A stretch of 15,012 bases of DNA from Acidobacteria bacterium UBA6911 (GTDB lineage: Bacteria > Acidobacteriota > UBA6911). A program made the translations under genes and the position numbers. Within the stretch, counting starts at the first letter, position 1. Every line of letters starts with the position of its first letter. The notes under the pieces are model-generated. The model searched no databases, was not told the origin of the DNA, and worked only from the letters and a program-made list of their open reading frames with translations. The stretch lies in the NCBI GenBank assembly GCA_002451015.1, contig DKBB01000361.1:1-15012 (forward strand). The letters run 5' to 3'. Below, one piece after another: positions 1-6,705 of the stretch.

Positions 1-45
1 TGAAAATCCTTGTGTCGACGGTTCAATTCCGCCTCCCGGGTACCA
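1..45 (+). tRNA. 3' half of a tRNA, probably tRNA-Phe(GAA), cut by window edge
   Basis: The window opens with TGAAAATCC, which fits U33, anticodon GAA, A37, A38 and the 3' anticodon stem of tRNA-Phe. A GTGTC variable loop, a T arm with loop TTCAATT, and an acceptor end finishing in ACCA at 42-45 follow. The order matches the known E. coli tRNA-Phe layout. Two things are odd: the T stem GACGG/CCGCC has one A·C mismatch, and there is one base more than usual between the T stem and the encoded CCA. It could be a slightly degenerate copy or another tRNA. The 5' half is outside the window, so identity is not proven. Confidence 0.6.
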
Positions 46-54
46 CCTATAAGG

Positions 55-79
55 CCTTGTCTGTCAAGCACTTACAAGG
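55..79 (+). terminator. Hairpin just after the tRNA
   Basis: CCTTGT (55-60) and ACAAGG (74-79) form a perfect 6-bp inverted repeat with a 13-base loop, ten bases after the CCA end. No U-run follows. It may be a processing or termination signal for the tRNA transcript, but this is only positional inference. Confidence 0.25.
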
Positions 80-134
80 ATATCACCACGTTCAGCACAC
101 GCCCAAAATCCCCTCAAAATGCCCCTGCTGCATG

Positions 135-161
135 TCCGGCGTAGCTGAAGGCGAAGCCGGA
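135..161. repeat. Imperfect palindrome TCCGGC...GCCGGA
   Basis: TCCGGC (135-140) and GCCGGA (156-161) form a perfect 6-bp stem around a 15-base purine-rich loop. A second hairpin, CTCCAG-CAAA-CTGGAG, lies at 201-216. No coding signal explains either. Similar short palindromes are often scattered near tRNAs in uncultured bacteria, but no second copy is visible in this window. Confidence 0.35.
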
Positions 162-200
162 TGCCCAAAACTGCGTTCGCGAGAAACTCACCGTATCTAA

Positions 201-216
201 CTCCAGCAAACTGGAG
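201..216. repeat. Short perfect hairpin CTCCAG/CTGGAG
   Basis: A 6-bp perfect stem with a CAAA loop. No T-tract follows, so it is not a typical intrinsic terminator in either direction. Function unknown. Confidence 0.35.
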
Positions 217-551
217 CCAAAATAGAAGGAAATTAGCAGGTGGAATACCATTTCTTTTATCGACAAATCCCGGCTAAAATAATTTGAGAAACTATTTGAA
301 AGAACTCATCTAAAATAAGAGTAATCTCACGTATTGTAAAATTGATAATAAGAGCGGCTCATTTCATTTTCCGATTCTGATAATCTGAAGGTCCAATTAG
401 TTTCAGGATGGGCCGGCTAGGGGGTGTAAACGGATATAAATGGAGTGGATCCGCCACTTGTTTATAAACACAATAGAATGTAGCTTATATAAACGAATCT
501 CTCAAATTAAACCGCAAATGAGCCTTTCAGCGAGTTGATGGAGAAGTGCAA
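217..551. other. AT-rich gene-free spacer before the DUF5011 protein
   Basis: No open frame here has a credible start and ribosome binding site. The stretch is AT-rich and presumably holds the promoter of the next gene, including runs such as TTTATAAACACAATAGAAT around 461-479. I could not pick a -35/-10 pair with normal spacing. The only clear signal is the ribosome binding site at its right end. Confidence 0.5.
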
Positions 552-2372
552 ATGAAGAAAAATGCCGTCTTCACAGCAATTCTTGCAGTGATTGCTTTGC
601 TTACAGCCAATTGTGGTGCAGTTGGGAATAATAGAGAAGCTGGAAATATCGGGGCGCCCTTGAACGACACAACACCGCCGGTACTCAGCATAATCGGAAA
701 TAATCCGGAGGAAATAAGCATAGGGACGGTCTACGCCGACATGGGGGCTGCCGCAGTGGATGATGTCGACGGAAACATCACTAACAAAATCATTACTACG
801 GGTCTCCCGATCAAAACCGATGTACTCGGCACCTACGATATTAAATACTCCGTTTCAGATGAGGCTGGCAATCAAGCTACCGACACCAGGGAAGTGTTTG
901 TGATAGACCGGCCTCCCGTGATCAGCTTGATAGGAGCATATACAGTTGAAGTATACGTGGGTGAAGACTATACCGATGCTGGAGTCACCGCGCATGATGA
1001 TATTGACGGCGATATTACTAAAAATGTCGTAACTTCAGGATTGCCGATAGACACAAACGATCCCGGCATTTACATAGTCGCCTATTCCGTGACCGACACA
1101 GGCGGCAATACGACCAACACTTCAAGGAGAGTGTACGTCGTCGATCCCACAACTCCCCAAGCCACATATCTTGAAATATGGCCGGAAAGAATATTGGATC
1201 CTGCCTACTCCGGACCTGTTACGCTTACCTTCACATTCCTGGCTCATGTTGATTCCGCCGAAGTATTTCTGACTCCTAAAAATTGTGCTCCTCAAACGTG
1301 TTTAGTCGGAATCAGAATTCCGCTCACGCAAGTTGGGGACTACAGGTGGACGGGGGAATTCGACAATCCGGATTTATTCATGAATTACGTCAAGGGAGAG
1401 CCGCAGAGCTTTATCGGCTATTGCGACATATATAACGGCTCGACGCGTACGACAAGATACAATCTCCTGTTACCTGTACGCTCTGACGTAATGCCGGATG
1501 CCGACAGTACCCTTCTATCCTCTGATATGCAGACAACAGATCATGTGCTTAACGTACGCCATGATACGCTCCTGACGGGAGGATCCTTCGTTACGCTCCA
1601 AGTCGTTTGGGATGAGATACATTCCAAGGCCGAGACAATAATAGGACAATACGATTTCTACGCTCTGGTAGGACAGGTCGACGCATTTGTCGTACCGATG
1701 AAAGCGGGAGATGTTTTTTATCTTCCAAGAGCCAATAAAACGGATCTCGCCTCCAGCCAAATTCTTCGCTTCATCGGTTATGAGTTGGGGTTGCCATACT
1801 CCAATCACCCGCTTATTACCGGCTGGGGTTTGGGAAATGCAGCTAACGCAATAATGGGGTGGGGCGGAAACTTACAATTCCCATACCGTATAGAAATCAG
1901 CGACATTCCTGGAACTACGAAACTCATAAGCCATGAAGCCGTTAAAGAATATAATAATCTTGAGCTTTACAAGATGGGCGGTCTTCAGGCAGGCCAAGTG
2001 GAACCAATTCTTCAATTCTCAGATCAGTATGCGGCCCAAAATTGGATGTACAATCCGTATTCTGTCCCATCCTGTGGCTATGGCTGCAGGCTTCTGGATA
2101 TTTCTTCGGAGTATGTAACGATAGAGGATATCATCGCGGCAGACGGGCCGACACCGCAGGCAGCCAAAACGGATTTCACGCTTGCAACCTTGGTCCTGAG
2201 CCATGGGCGTCTCCTTTCTCCCAATGAAATGGCGTATTTTGAATATATGGCTGCTCGAGGAGAAGGTGTATCGACAGTTTCGATATGGGAAGGATTTCAT
2301 AACTACCACGGCAAGCCATTTAACGCCGCAACTCGGGGATTGATGACTCTTTCCACACAGATAATGGATTAG
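552..2372 (+). CDS. Secreted or lipid-anchored protein with two DUF5011-like Ig domains and a possible degenerate peptidase-like C-terminus
   Basis: This 606-residue protein starts at ATG 552, chosen because GGAG at 540-543 sits 8 bases upstream; an in-frame GTG lies six bases earlier. Residues 1-20 are an export signal. Cys21 follows 'LLTAN', a weak lipobox, so lipid anchoring is possible but unsure. Residues 42-118 and 121-197 are two related Ig-like domains with the TPPVLSIIG...VDDVDGNIT...GTYDIKYSVSDEAGN pattern of DUF5011/HYR-type modules, which act as extracellular spacers or adhesion units. Residues 200-606 are unassigned. Residues 407-412 (IGYELG) lie where a HExxH might sit, and LELYKMGGL at 470-478 resembles a motif I associate with some secreted peptidase-like proteins. 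No zinc site is intact, so I do not call a peptidase. Confidence 0.85.
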   Translation: MKKNAVFTAILAVIALLTANCGAVGNNREAGNIGAPLNDTTPPVLSIIGNNPEEISIGTVYADMGAAAVDDVDGNITNKIITTGLPIKTDVLGTYDIKYSVSDEAGNQATDTREVFVIDRPPVISLIGAYTVEVYVGEDYTDAGVTAHDDIDGDITKNVVTSGLPIDTNDPGIYIVAYSVTDTGGNTTNTSRRVYVVDPTTPQATYLEIWPERILDPAYSGPVTLTFTFLAHVDSAEVFLTPKNCAPQTCLVGIRIPLTQVGDYRWTGEFDNPDLFMNYVKGEPQSFIGYCDIYNGSTRTTRYNLLLPVRSDVMPDADSTLLSSDMQTTDHVLNVRHDTLLTGGSFVTLQVVWDEIHSKAETIIGQYDFYALVGQVDAFVVPMKAGDVFYLPRANKTDLASSQILRFIGYELGLPYSNHPLITGWGLGNAANAIMGWGGNLQFPYRIEISDIPGTTKLISHEAVKEYNNLELYKMGGLQAGQVEPILQFSDQYAAQNWMYNPYSVPSCGYGCRLLDISSEYVTIEDIIAADGPTPQAAKTDFTLATLVLSHGRLLSPNEMAYFEYMAARGEGVSTVSIWEGFHNYHGKPFNAATRGLMTLSTQIMD

Positions 2373-3080
2373 GAAGCCGTCACCGCTGCACTTGCTGGAA
2401 GAACTCTGGCAGTCCTCATCCAGGATACCGCTGAGGCTTCTCCATTGGCTTCTCTTGAGTCAGACACTGCAATACCGGCCAATATACGCACCCTGTTCTC
2501 AGAGAGCAAGGAAAGTACCTCCGGGACGCCAGGAGATATATCCGGTGAAGGGGCCGAGATAGTGGATGTGAGTTCCTGGATGTGAGAGTGGCAGGCGGTG
2601 ACGGTGTGACGACAGTGACGGTAACCTGTGGACCTTCAGGCTGCGGCAGGGAAGTGGGAAGGTGGTTCTGTGAGTGCCGATGGGAACATGGCCGACCTCC
2701 AAGGTCCCTAAGGAAGTGTCACCAGCGTACACAGCGTCACAGAGTTGCTGACTGGTGCCACCACTTTACCTTTCCCTTTGTCGGATACCTGTAAGTCTAT
2801 AAAGGGTCCTGGCATGGGCGGGGGGTCCATAAAGGGTATACCTCTGAAGACTGGGGCTGGAGGCAGCAGGACTATCCGCCTGGGCCGGAGAGAGCCCGGA
2901 AACCCGGTGAGGGGTATCGAGACCGCCTCACGGAATATATCTCCTGACCCGTCGGAAAACTTCCCTTGGCCTCGAACGGCAGGATCCCTATATCGGGACG
3001 TATTATTTGTTCCGAAACCAAGGGGAAGGCTTCCGGAAGCACTCATCTATGAGGTGCAGTGGAATGAAAGTAACTAGGAA
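2373..3080. other. GC-richer gene-free stretch, probably decayed coding DNA
   Basis: No frame gives a protein with a recognisable fold. The frame of the preceding gene stays open for 70 codons after its TAG, to a TGA at 2583-2585, with alanine- and serine-rich content. Short protein-like pieces then appear in different frames, for example 'CDDSDGNLWTF' around 2606-2640 and 'GSVTSVHSVTELL' around 2713-2752. A 110-codon open frame at 2745-3077 has no ribosome binding site and an unbalanced composition (Gly, Arg, Pro). The pattern fits a gene broken by frameshifts, possibly a further domain of the upstream protein, but this is inference. Confidence 0.35.
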
Positions 3081-3132
3081 TCTACTTGTCCGGTGAACGC
3101 GTTACTCGGGACACGGAGATTCGTTCCTTCTC

Positions 3133-3146
3133 AGAAACGCGTTTCT
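3133..3146. promoter_or_regulatory. Perfect 14-bp palindrome AGAAACGCGTTTCT
   Basis: The sequence is exactly self-complementary and is flanked by two direct copies of TCGTTCCTT (3121 and 3147). A shorter palindrome AACGCGTT lies 30 bases upstream. It is a plausible operator for a dimeric regulator, but it is over 400 bases from the next start codon, so the target is not clear. Confidence 0.35.
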
Positions 3147-3186
3147 CGTTCCTTACAAACAGGAGCTTTTGCCAAAGCATTGCAAT

Positions 3187-3207
3187 ACCGCGATTTTCTG
3201 TCGCGGT
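3187..3207. repeat. Hairpin ACCGCGA/TCGCGGT
   Basis: A perfect 7-bp stem with loop TTTTCTG. No T-tract follows on either strand, so it is probably not an intrinsic terminator. It belongs to a run of palindromes in the leader of the downstream operon. Confidence 0.4.
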
Positions 3208-3236
3208 GATTGTGCGATCTTCCCCTTTACGACAAA

Positions 3237-3353
3237 TCAGTAGTCCAGCTGGCGAGCGGCGATGAGCGGTCGGCCGCCGAGAGAGGTGCGGAAGGCATAT
3301 AGAACAATCGCCAAAAGGATTGCGAGCGCAGCGTAGCTGTTTCCAGATTCCAT
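3237..3353 (-). CDS. Possible 38-residue membrane microprotein or gene remnant
   Basis: Reading the minus strand from ATG at 3353 gives 38 residues: a short polar start (MESGNSY), a hydrophobic segment (AALAILLAIVLYAF, residues 8-21) long enough to begin a membrane helix, and a positively charged tail ending in RQLDY. The ribosome binding site is poor: AGG directly abuts the ATG. It may be a genuine small membrane protein or the end of a decayed gene. I do not recognise it. Confidence 0.22.
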   Translation of the reverse strand: MESGNSYAALAILLAIVLYAFRTSLGGRPLIAARQLDY

Positions 3354-3411
3354 CCTGTAGTAAAATCGTGAACGAATCGCATCCGAATATCACAGTAAGT
3401 TGACAAAACGC

Positions 3412-3434
3412 CTTTTCTCAGAGGGGGAGAAAAG
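3412..3434 (+). promoter_or_regulatory. Leader hairpin CTTTTCTC/GAGAAAAG
   Basis: CTTTTCTC (3412-3419) and GAGAAAAG (3427-3434) form a perfect 8-bp stem with a 7-base loop. A TTGACA box lies at 3400-3405, but no convincing -10 box follows at 16-18 bases, so I do not call a promoter. Confidence 0.35.
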
Positions 3435-3445
3435 CCGAGCACGTC

Positions 3446-3494
3446 CGGATAGGATGAGCGCTTGGAAAAAAACGCTGTTAATTTTTCCTATCCG
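3446..3494 (+). promoter_or_regulatory. Nested stem-loop in the operon leader
   Basis: CGGATAGGA (3446-3454) pairs perfectly with TCCTATCCG (3486-3494), 9 bp. Inside it AGCG (3457-3460) pairs with CGCT (3473-3476) around an A-rich loop. A further stem, CCTAAA (3536-3541) with TTTAGG (3551-3556), sits just before the ribosome binding site of the ACHX gene. A structured 5' untranslated region controlling the operon is plausible. It does not match any riboswitch consensus that I know well. Confidence 0.4.
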
Positions 3495-3569
3495 CAGCAA
3501 CCGGGTTGCCCGCAGCGACGCAGTAAGGTAGGATGCCTAAAATTCCAGGATTTAGGCAAGGAGAGATGC

Positions 3570-5273
3570 ATGAACAAGCGAGTGTGGATGCTGGTCCTGA
3601 CAATCTGTGTGCTGGCATCAACTGCGCTTGCCGGTACCGGCCGCCTGCAGTTCGTGGAGACGGATGTAATTTTGTATCCGAATGGACAGGCCAGTGTGAA
3701 AAATACGGTGCGCTACAGGGTGCTGTCAGGCGAATTCCACGGATTCTATTTCGGGGGCCTGGGCAATCTCACGGCCTATTTTGATACTGAGACCGCGTTC
3801 GGAATTGATTCCGGCGGCAGGACCTACAAGCTTGATATCAAGAACCTCGGCGACAAGTACGACATTGTTCTGGCGAATGGCAGGGGAGTCCGTTCGGGAG
3901 AGGTTACCTATACATTCCGTTTTGGGACCAACATGAGGGACGCCGGATACCTGGCGCACACACGCTCCTCCGAAGGAAACGATCTCATCGTGTTCAACTG
4001 GGCGCCTTCCGAATGGGACGAGCCGATGGAGCACTACACGGTGAAGGTTGTATATCCCTGGGAATACACAGGCTCCGCTACCGACCGGGAGAGTGTACTG
4101 GAAAAATTCGAGCAGTTGACGTTCCGAACTGAAAAATGGATGAACGAGCAGTACAAGATCGACTACCGCGTAGAGGAAGTCGAAGGCAAGCGCTGGATGG
4201 CGGTCCTTCTGCACAAGGAAAATCCCGGATCGCATTATCGTTTCCGGATTCAGCAATATATCGATGCAAAAGTCTTACCCGGCGTTTCATCCACATGGCA
4301 GGTCGAGGAACCGATCGGAGCCGTCAGCCGGCAGGCTCCTGCCGCCTCCAGGCGCCCCTCCATTCTACCGCAGATCACGGAAAAGCCGGGTGCCGGGTCG
4401 CGGGTGGCACTGGTATTCGGGCTGGTAATACTCTTTGGTGTGGGCATTATTATTGTCTCCCGCAAACACAAGTCCATGCTGCGTGCGCAGGCGGGCCTCG
4501 ATGACGTCTGGTGGGTTCGCGATGATTGGGAGGCGCCGAAAATCGAACTGGCAAGCTTCCGGGTGCCGGGCAAGGTCTGCGAAGACCTGGATCCGGTCGA
4601 AGCCGCGATTTTCATCGGCGTACCCTACAAGCGCATTCTGTCCACAATGCTTTCGCAACTTGTAAAGGGGCAATGGATACTCGTTCAATCGCGCGATCCG
4701 CTGGTGGTTCAAGCCTCACCCAACGCACCGGTTCCCGGGCAGCCTCCCGGAATATACGAGAGGATGCTGACCGATGCAGCACAGGACGACGGACGATTCA
4801 GCGAATCCGAACTCGAGGATCTTCTCGATGCCATCGTAAAAAACGTTCAGCAGAAGGCATGGGACTGCGATGTAGACGCCACAAAAAAGTATTATTTCGA
4901 CCAGATCGGTCGTGCATATATGGATGAGCCTGCAACAGCGGATCAAAAGGGCGTGGGAAGCCGCCGCTTTGCCGACGATCCGGTAAGCGGCTGGTGGTAC
5001 TGGTACCATTTCCACTACGGGTACCAAACCTTTTACGATCGGAATCAATATTCCTACGAGTACGAAGCGTCAATGCCGGTCAATCCGGACAATATCAGCT
5101 ATCGCCAGTTCATGGCTCCGGTAGAGAATAGTGGGAATGCATGCCATGATGCATGTCATGCGGCGTGCCATTCCGCGTGCCATGACGCCTGCCACCAGGC
5201 ATGCCATTCCGCATGCCATTCGGCCTGCCACTCTGCATGCCATTCGGCCTGCGTCAGCGGAGGAGGGCACTGA
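3570..5273 (+). CDS. Membrane protein with DUF2207-like N-terminus and C-terminal ACHX repeats; likely radical SAM substrate
   Basis: This 567-residue protein starts at ATG 3570, with AAGGAG at 3558-3563; an upstream in-frame TTG lies inside a leader hairpin and is rejected. Residues 1-21 are a signal peptide (cleavage ALA|G). Residues 22-276 are an extracytoplasmic beta-rich domain resembling DUF2207, 277-297 a transmembrane helix, and 298-470 a soluble domain. Residues 475-510 are extremely rich in Tyr, Trp and His. Residues 524-559 are nine ACH[D/A/S/Q] tetrapeptides, followed by ACVS and GGGH. Predicted topology leaves the tail in the cytoplasm, next to the radical SAM enzyme encoded by the overlapping downstream gene. 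DUF2207 proteins often end in Gly/Ser-rich tails; here a Cys-His tail takes that place. A modified, metal-binding or cross-linked tail is inferred, not shown. Confidence 0.9.
   Translation: MNKRVWMLVLTICVLASTALAGTGRLQFVETDVILYPNGQASVKNTVRYRVLSGEFHGFYFGGLGNLTAYFDTETAFGIDSGGRTYKLDIKNLGDKYDIVLANGRGVRSGEVTYTFRFGTNMRDAGYLAHTRSSEGNDLIVFNWAPSEWDEPMEHYTVKVVYPWEYTGSATDRESVLEKFEQLTFRTEKWMNEQYKIDYRVEEVEGKRWMAVLLHKENPGSHYRFRIQQYIDAKVLPGVSSTWQVEEPIGAVSRQAPAASRRPSILPQITEKPGAGSRVALVFGLVILFGVGIIIVSRKHKSMLRAQAGLDDVWWVRDDWEAPKIELASFRVPGKVCEDLDPVEAAIFIGVPYKRILSTMLSQLVKGQWILVQSRDPLVVQASPNAPVPGQPPGIYERMLTDAAQDDGRFSESELEDLLDAIVKNVQQKAWDCDVDATKKYYFDQIGRAYMDEPATADQKGVGSRRFADDPVSGWWYWYHFHYGYQTFYDRNQYSYEYEASMPVNPDNISYRQFMAPVENSGNACHDACHAACHSACHDACHQACHSACHSACHSACHSACVSGGGH
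5139..5258 (+). repeat. Ten 12-nt coding repeats: nine ACHX plus ACVS
   Basis: Each unit encodes Ala-Cys-His-X, with X = D, A, S, D, Q, S, S, S, S; the tenth is ACVS. Codons vary at synonymous sites: Ala uses GCA, GCG and GCC, Cys TGC and TGT, His CAT and CAC, Ser TCC, TCG and TCT. The amino acids are kept while the DNA has drifted, which argues for selection on the peptide and against a recent tandem duplication. Ten Cys and nine His lie within 40 residues. Confidence 0.95.
5259..5267 (+). promoter_or_regulatory. Ribosome binding site of the radical SAM gene inside its partner's last codons
   Basis: GGAGGAGGG encodes the Gly-Gly-Gly just before the final His of the ACHX protein. It also forms a strong Shine-Dalgarno sequence 5 bases before ATG 5273, which overlaps the TGA stop (TGATG). 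This decides the start of the enzyme and predicts translational coupling. Confidence 0.85.
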
Positions 5274-6658
5274 TGAAACAGCCGGTTCCCGACCTGTCCT
5301 GGGTAGATGGTTTCATCGACCGGATCCGGCCTTATGTCTACGTTCGCGAAACGGACAACGTCTTGATCCGGATGCCGAACCATGCGTTTAAGCTCAACCG
5401 GAGCGGCTGCCAGATTCTGCTCTTTTTGACCAAGGGAGGCCGGATCGCGGATGTCCTGAAGGAAGGGCATCGGAGTCCGCGAATGGCCGAAGAGCTGTTT
5501 GTTTTCTTCAGCGATTTCGCGGCCATGCTGGGGGGGAATCTATGCGAACATCATCGATCCCCGGCATTGAGCTGTGTGCCGTTCACGCTCGGATATATCG
5601 AGCGGCCGATCCTTTCTGAAGTTGCGCTGACCTACGCGTGCACCGTGAAGTGCCGGTTTTGTTATGCAGGCTGTGTGTGTGTGTCCGCGAACGGCTCGTG
5701 CGGGAAGCCCGGTGGGCTCCCGGCGACGCGCGCCACGGTTCCCGGATCCGAAACAGATTTTCGAAAAATCCTGGATGTCATCCGCAACGAGGCGGAGGTG
5801 CCCAGTGTATCCTTCAGCGGCGGCGAGCCGATGCTGTCACAAGATATTTTCGAGCTGATATCCTACGCTCACGGCACGCTGGGAATGCGCGTCAACCTGA
5901 TCACCAACGGCACATTAATTGATGCCGGGATCGCCCGGCAACTGAAGGAGGCAGGACTGGCATCGGCGCAGGTCAGCATCGAGGCCGATTGCGCCACCGT
6001 GCATGATGCAATCACCGGAGTGCCGGGCTCTTTCGAGGCTTCCGTAAACGGCCTCGTTTCTCTTCGCAACGCAGGCATTTATGTACATCCGCACGCAACA
6101 CTTTGCGGGCTCAACTTCGATCGCATCGAAAATATGGCGCGATTCGCCAAGGGACTGGATATCGACCGGATCTCCCTCAATATGGTGATCCCCGCCGGTC
6201 GTGCGCTTGAGACCGAAATCGGAATTGCGTACTCCGAAGTCCCTCCGATTCTGTCGCGCGTTATAGAATCGGCGCGCGCGCAGGGCGTGCGATTCCTGTG
6301 GTATTCACCTACGCCGATGTGCCTGTTTAATCCCATCCCGCTCGGTCTCGGAAATAAAGGCTGCAGCGCGTGCGAAGGATTGCTGTCGGTCAACCCTTCG
6401 GGGGAATTGCTCCCGTGTTCGAGCTGGCCGGAAAGTGTAGGCAACCTGTTGAAGGAGAAATTCGAAGCGGTCTGGTTCGGCAGCCGCGCCCGGTGGATAC
6501 GCGAAAAGCGCGAAGCCCATGATGGGTGCCGCGCGTGCAAAGATTTCGCCCTCTGCCATGGTGCCTGCCCCCTCTATTTTAAAGTAAACGGCTACGCGGA
6601 AATCGAGCCGCACCTGCCTGCCGCAGAGTTGGAAACGGCCGCAGGAGCCGATGCATAG
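5273..6658 (+). CDS. Radical SAM/SPASM enzyme with N-terminal PqqD-like (RRE) domain; peptide maturase
   Basis: This 461-residue enzyme is expected to cleave S-adenosylmethionine reductively and modify a peptide by radical chemistry. Residues 22-88 resemble a PqqD-type recognition element (FKLNRSGCQILLFLTKGG). The radical SAM cluster motif is C123-x3-C127-x2-C130, followed by GGEP at 183-186. The SPASM domain is complete: C367-x9-G377-x4-C382, then C419-x2-C422-x5-C428-x3-C432, with extra C350 and C364. Such domains carry auxiliary Fe-S clusters in maturases of sactipeptides, ranthipeptides, cyclophanes, PQQ and mycofactocin. C134, C136 and C143 just after the SAM motif are additional. The gene overlaps its likely substrate gene by one base. 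The bond made is unknown: thioether on Cys, cross-link on His, or another. An earlier in-frame ATG at 5201 lies within the repeat coding DNA and is rejected. Confidence 0.95.
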   Translation: MKQPVPDLSWVDGFIDRIRPYVYVRETDNVLIRMPNHAFKLNRSGCQILLFLTKGGRIADVLKEGHRSPRMAEELFVFFSDFAAMLGGNLCEHHRSPALSCVPFTLGYIERPILSEVALTYACTVKCRFCYAGCVCVSANGSCGKPGGLPATRATVPGSETDFRKILDVIRNEAEVPSVSFSGGEPMLSQDIFELISYAHGTLGMRVNLITNGTLIDAGIARQLKEAGLASAQVSIEADCATVHDAITGVPGSFEASVNGLVSLRNAGIYVHPHATLCGLNFDRIENMARFAKGLDIDRISLNMVIPAGRALETEIGIAYSEVPPILSRVIESARAQGVRFLWYSPTPMCLFNPIPLGLGNKGCSACEGLLSVNPSGELLPCSSWPESVGNLLKEKFEAVWFGSRARWIREKREAHDGCRACKDFALCHGACPLYFKVNGYAEIEPHLPAAELETAAGADA

Positions 6659-6705
6659 CACACAGACAATCGAGGCCAGGGATTTCCATGGAAGGGAATG
6701 AATAA

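Noticed and set aside
12..200. 62-codon frame starting inside the tRNA
   Set aside because: It begins in the tRNA T arm region and runs through hairpins; GTG start without ribosome binding site.
2745..3077. 110-codon plus-strand frame in the GC-rich stretch
   Set aside because: No ribosome binding site, skewed Gly/Arg/Pro composition and an open antisense frame of equal length; more likely chance in GC-rich DNA.
3400..3430. Sigma-70 promoter starting at TTGACA
   Set aside because: No acceptable -10 box lies 16-18 bases downstream; the expected position is a G run.
3462..3569. A longer N-terminus for the ACHX protein from an upstream TTG
   Set aside because: The TTG lies inside a hairpin and would place 36 residues before a perfect signal peptide; ATG 3570 has a strong ribosome binding site.
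3473..3569. Cyclic-di-GMP (GEMM) riboswitch, because of GACGCA and paired AACC/GGTT
   Set aside because: The conserved helices and the second half of the consensus could not be aligned; only a short match remains.
5139..5258. The 12-base periodic array could be mistaken for a CRISPR or tandem-repeat locus
   Set aside because: Units are contiguous, in frame, only 12 bases long, vary at synonymous sites and have no spacers; they are coding repeats.
5070..5470. Long minus-strand frames opposite the ACHX repeats, rich in Met-Ala-Cys or Trp-His
   Set aside because: They mirror the repeat codons on the other strand and lack ribosome binding sites.
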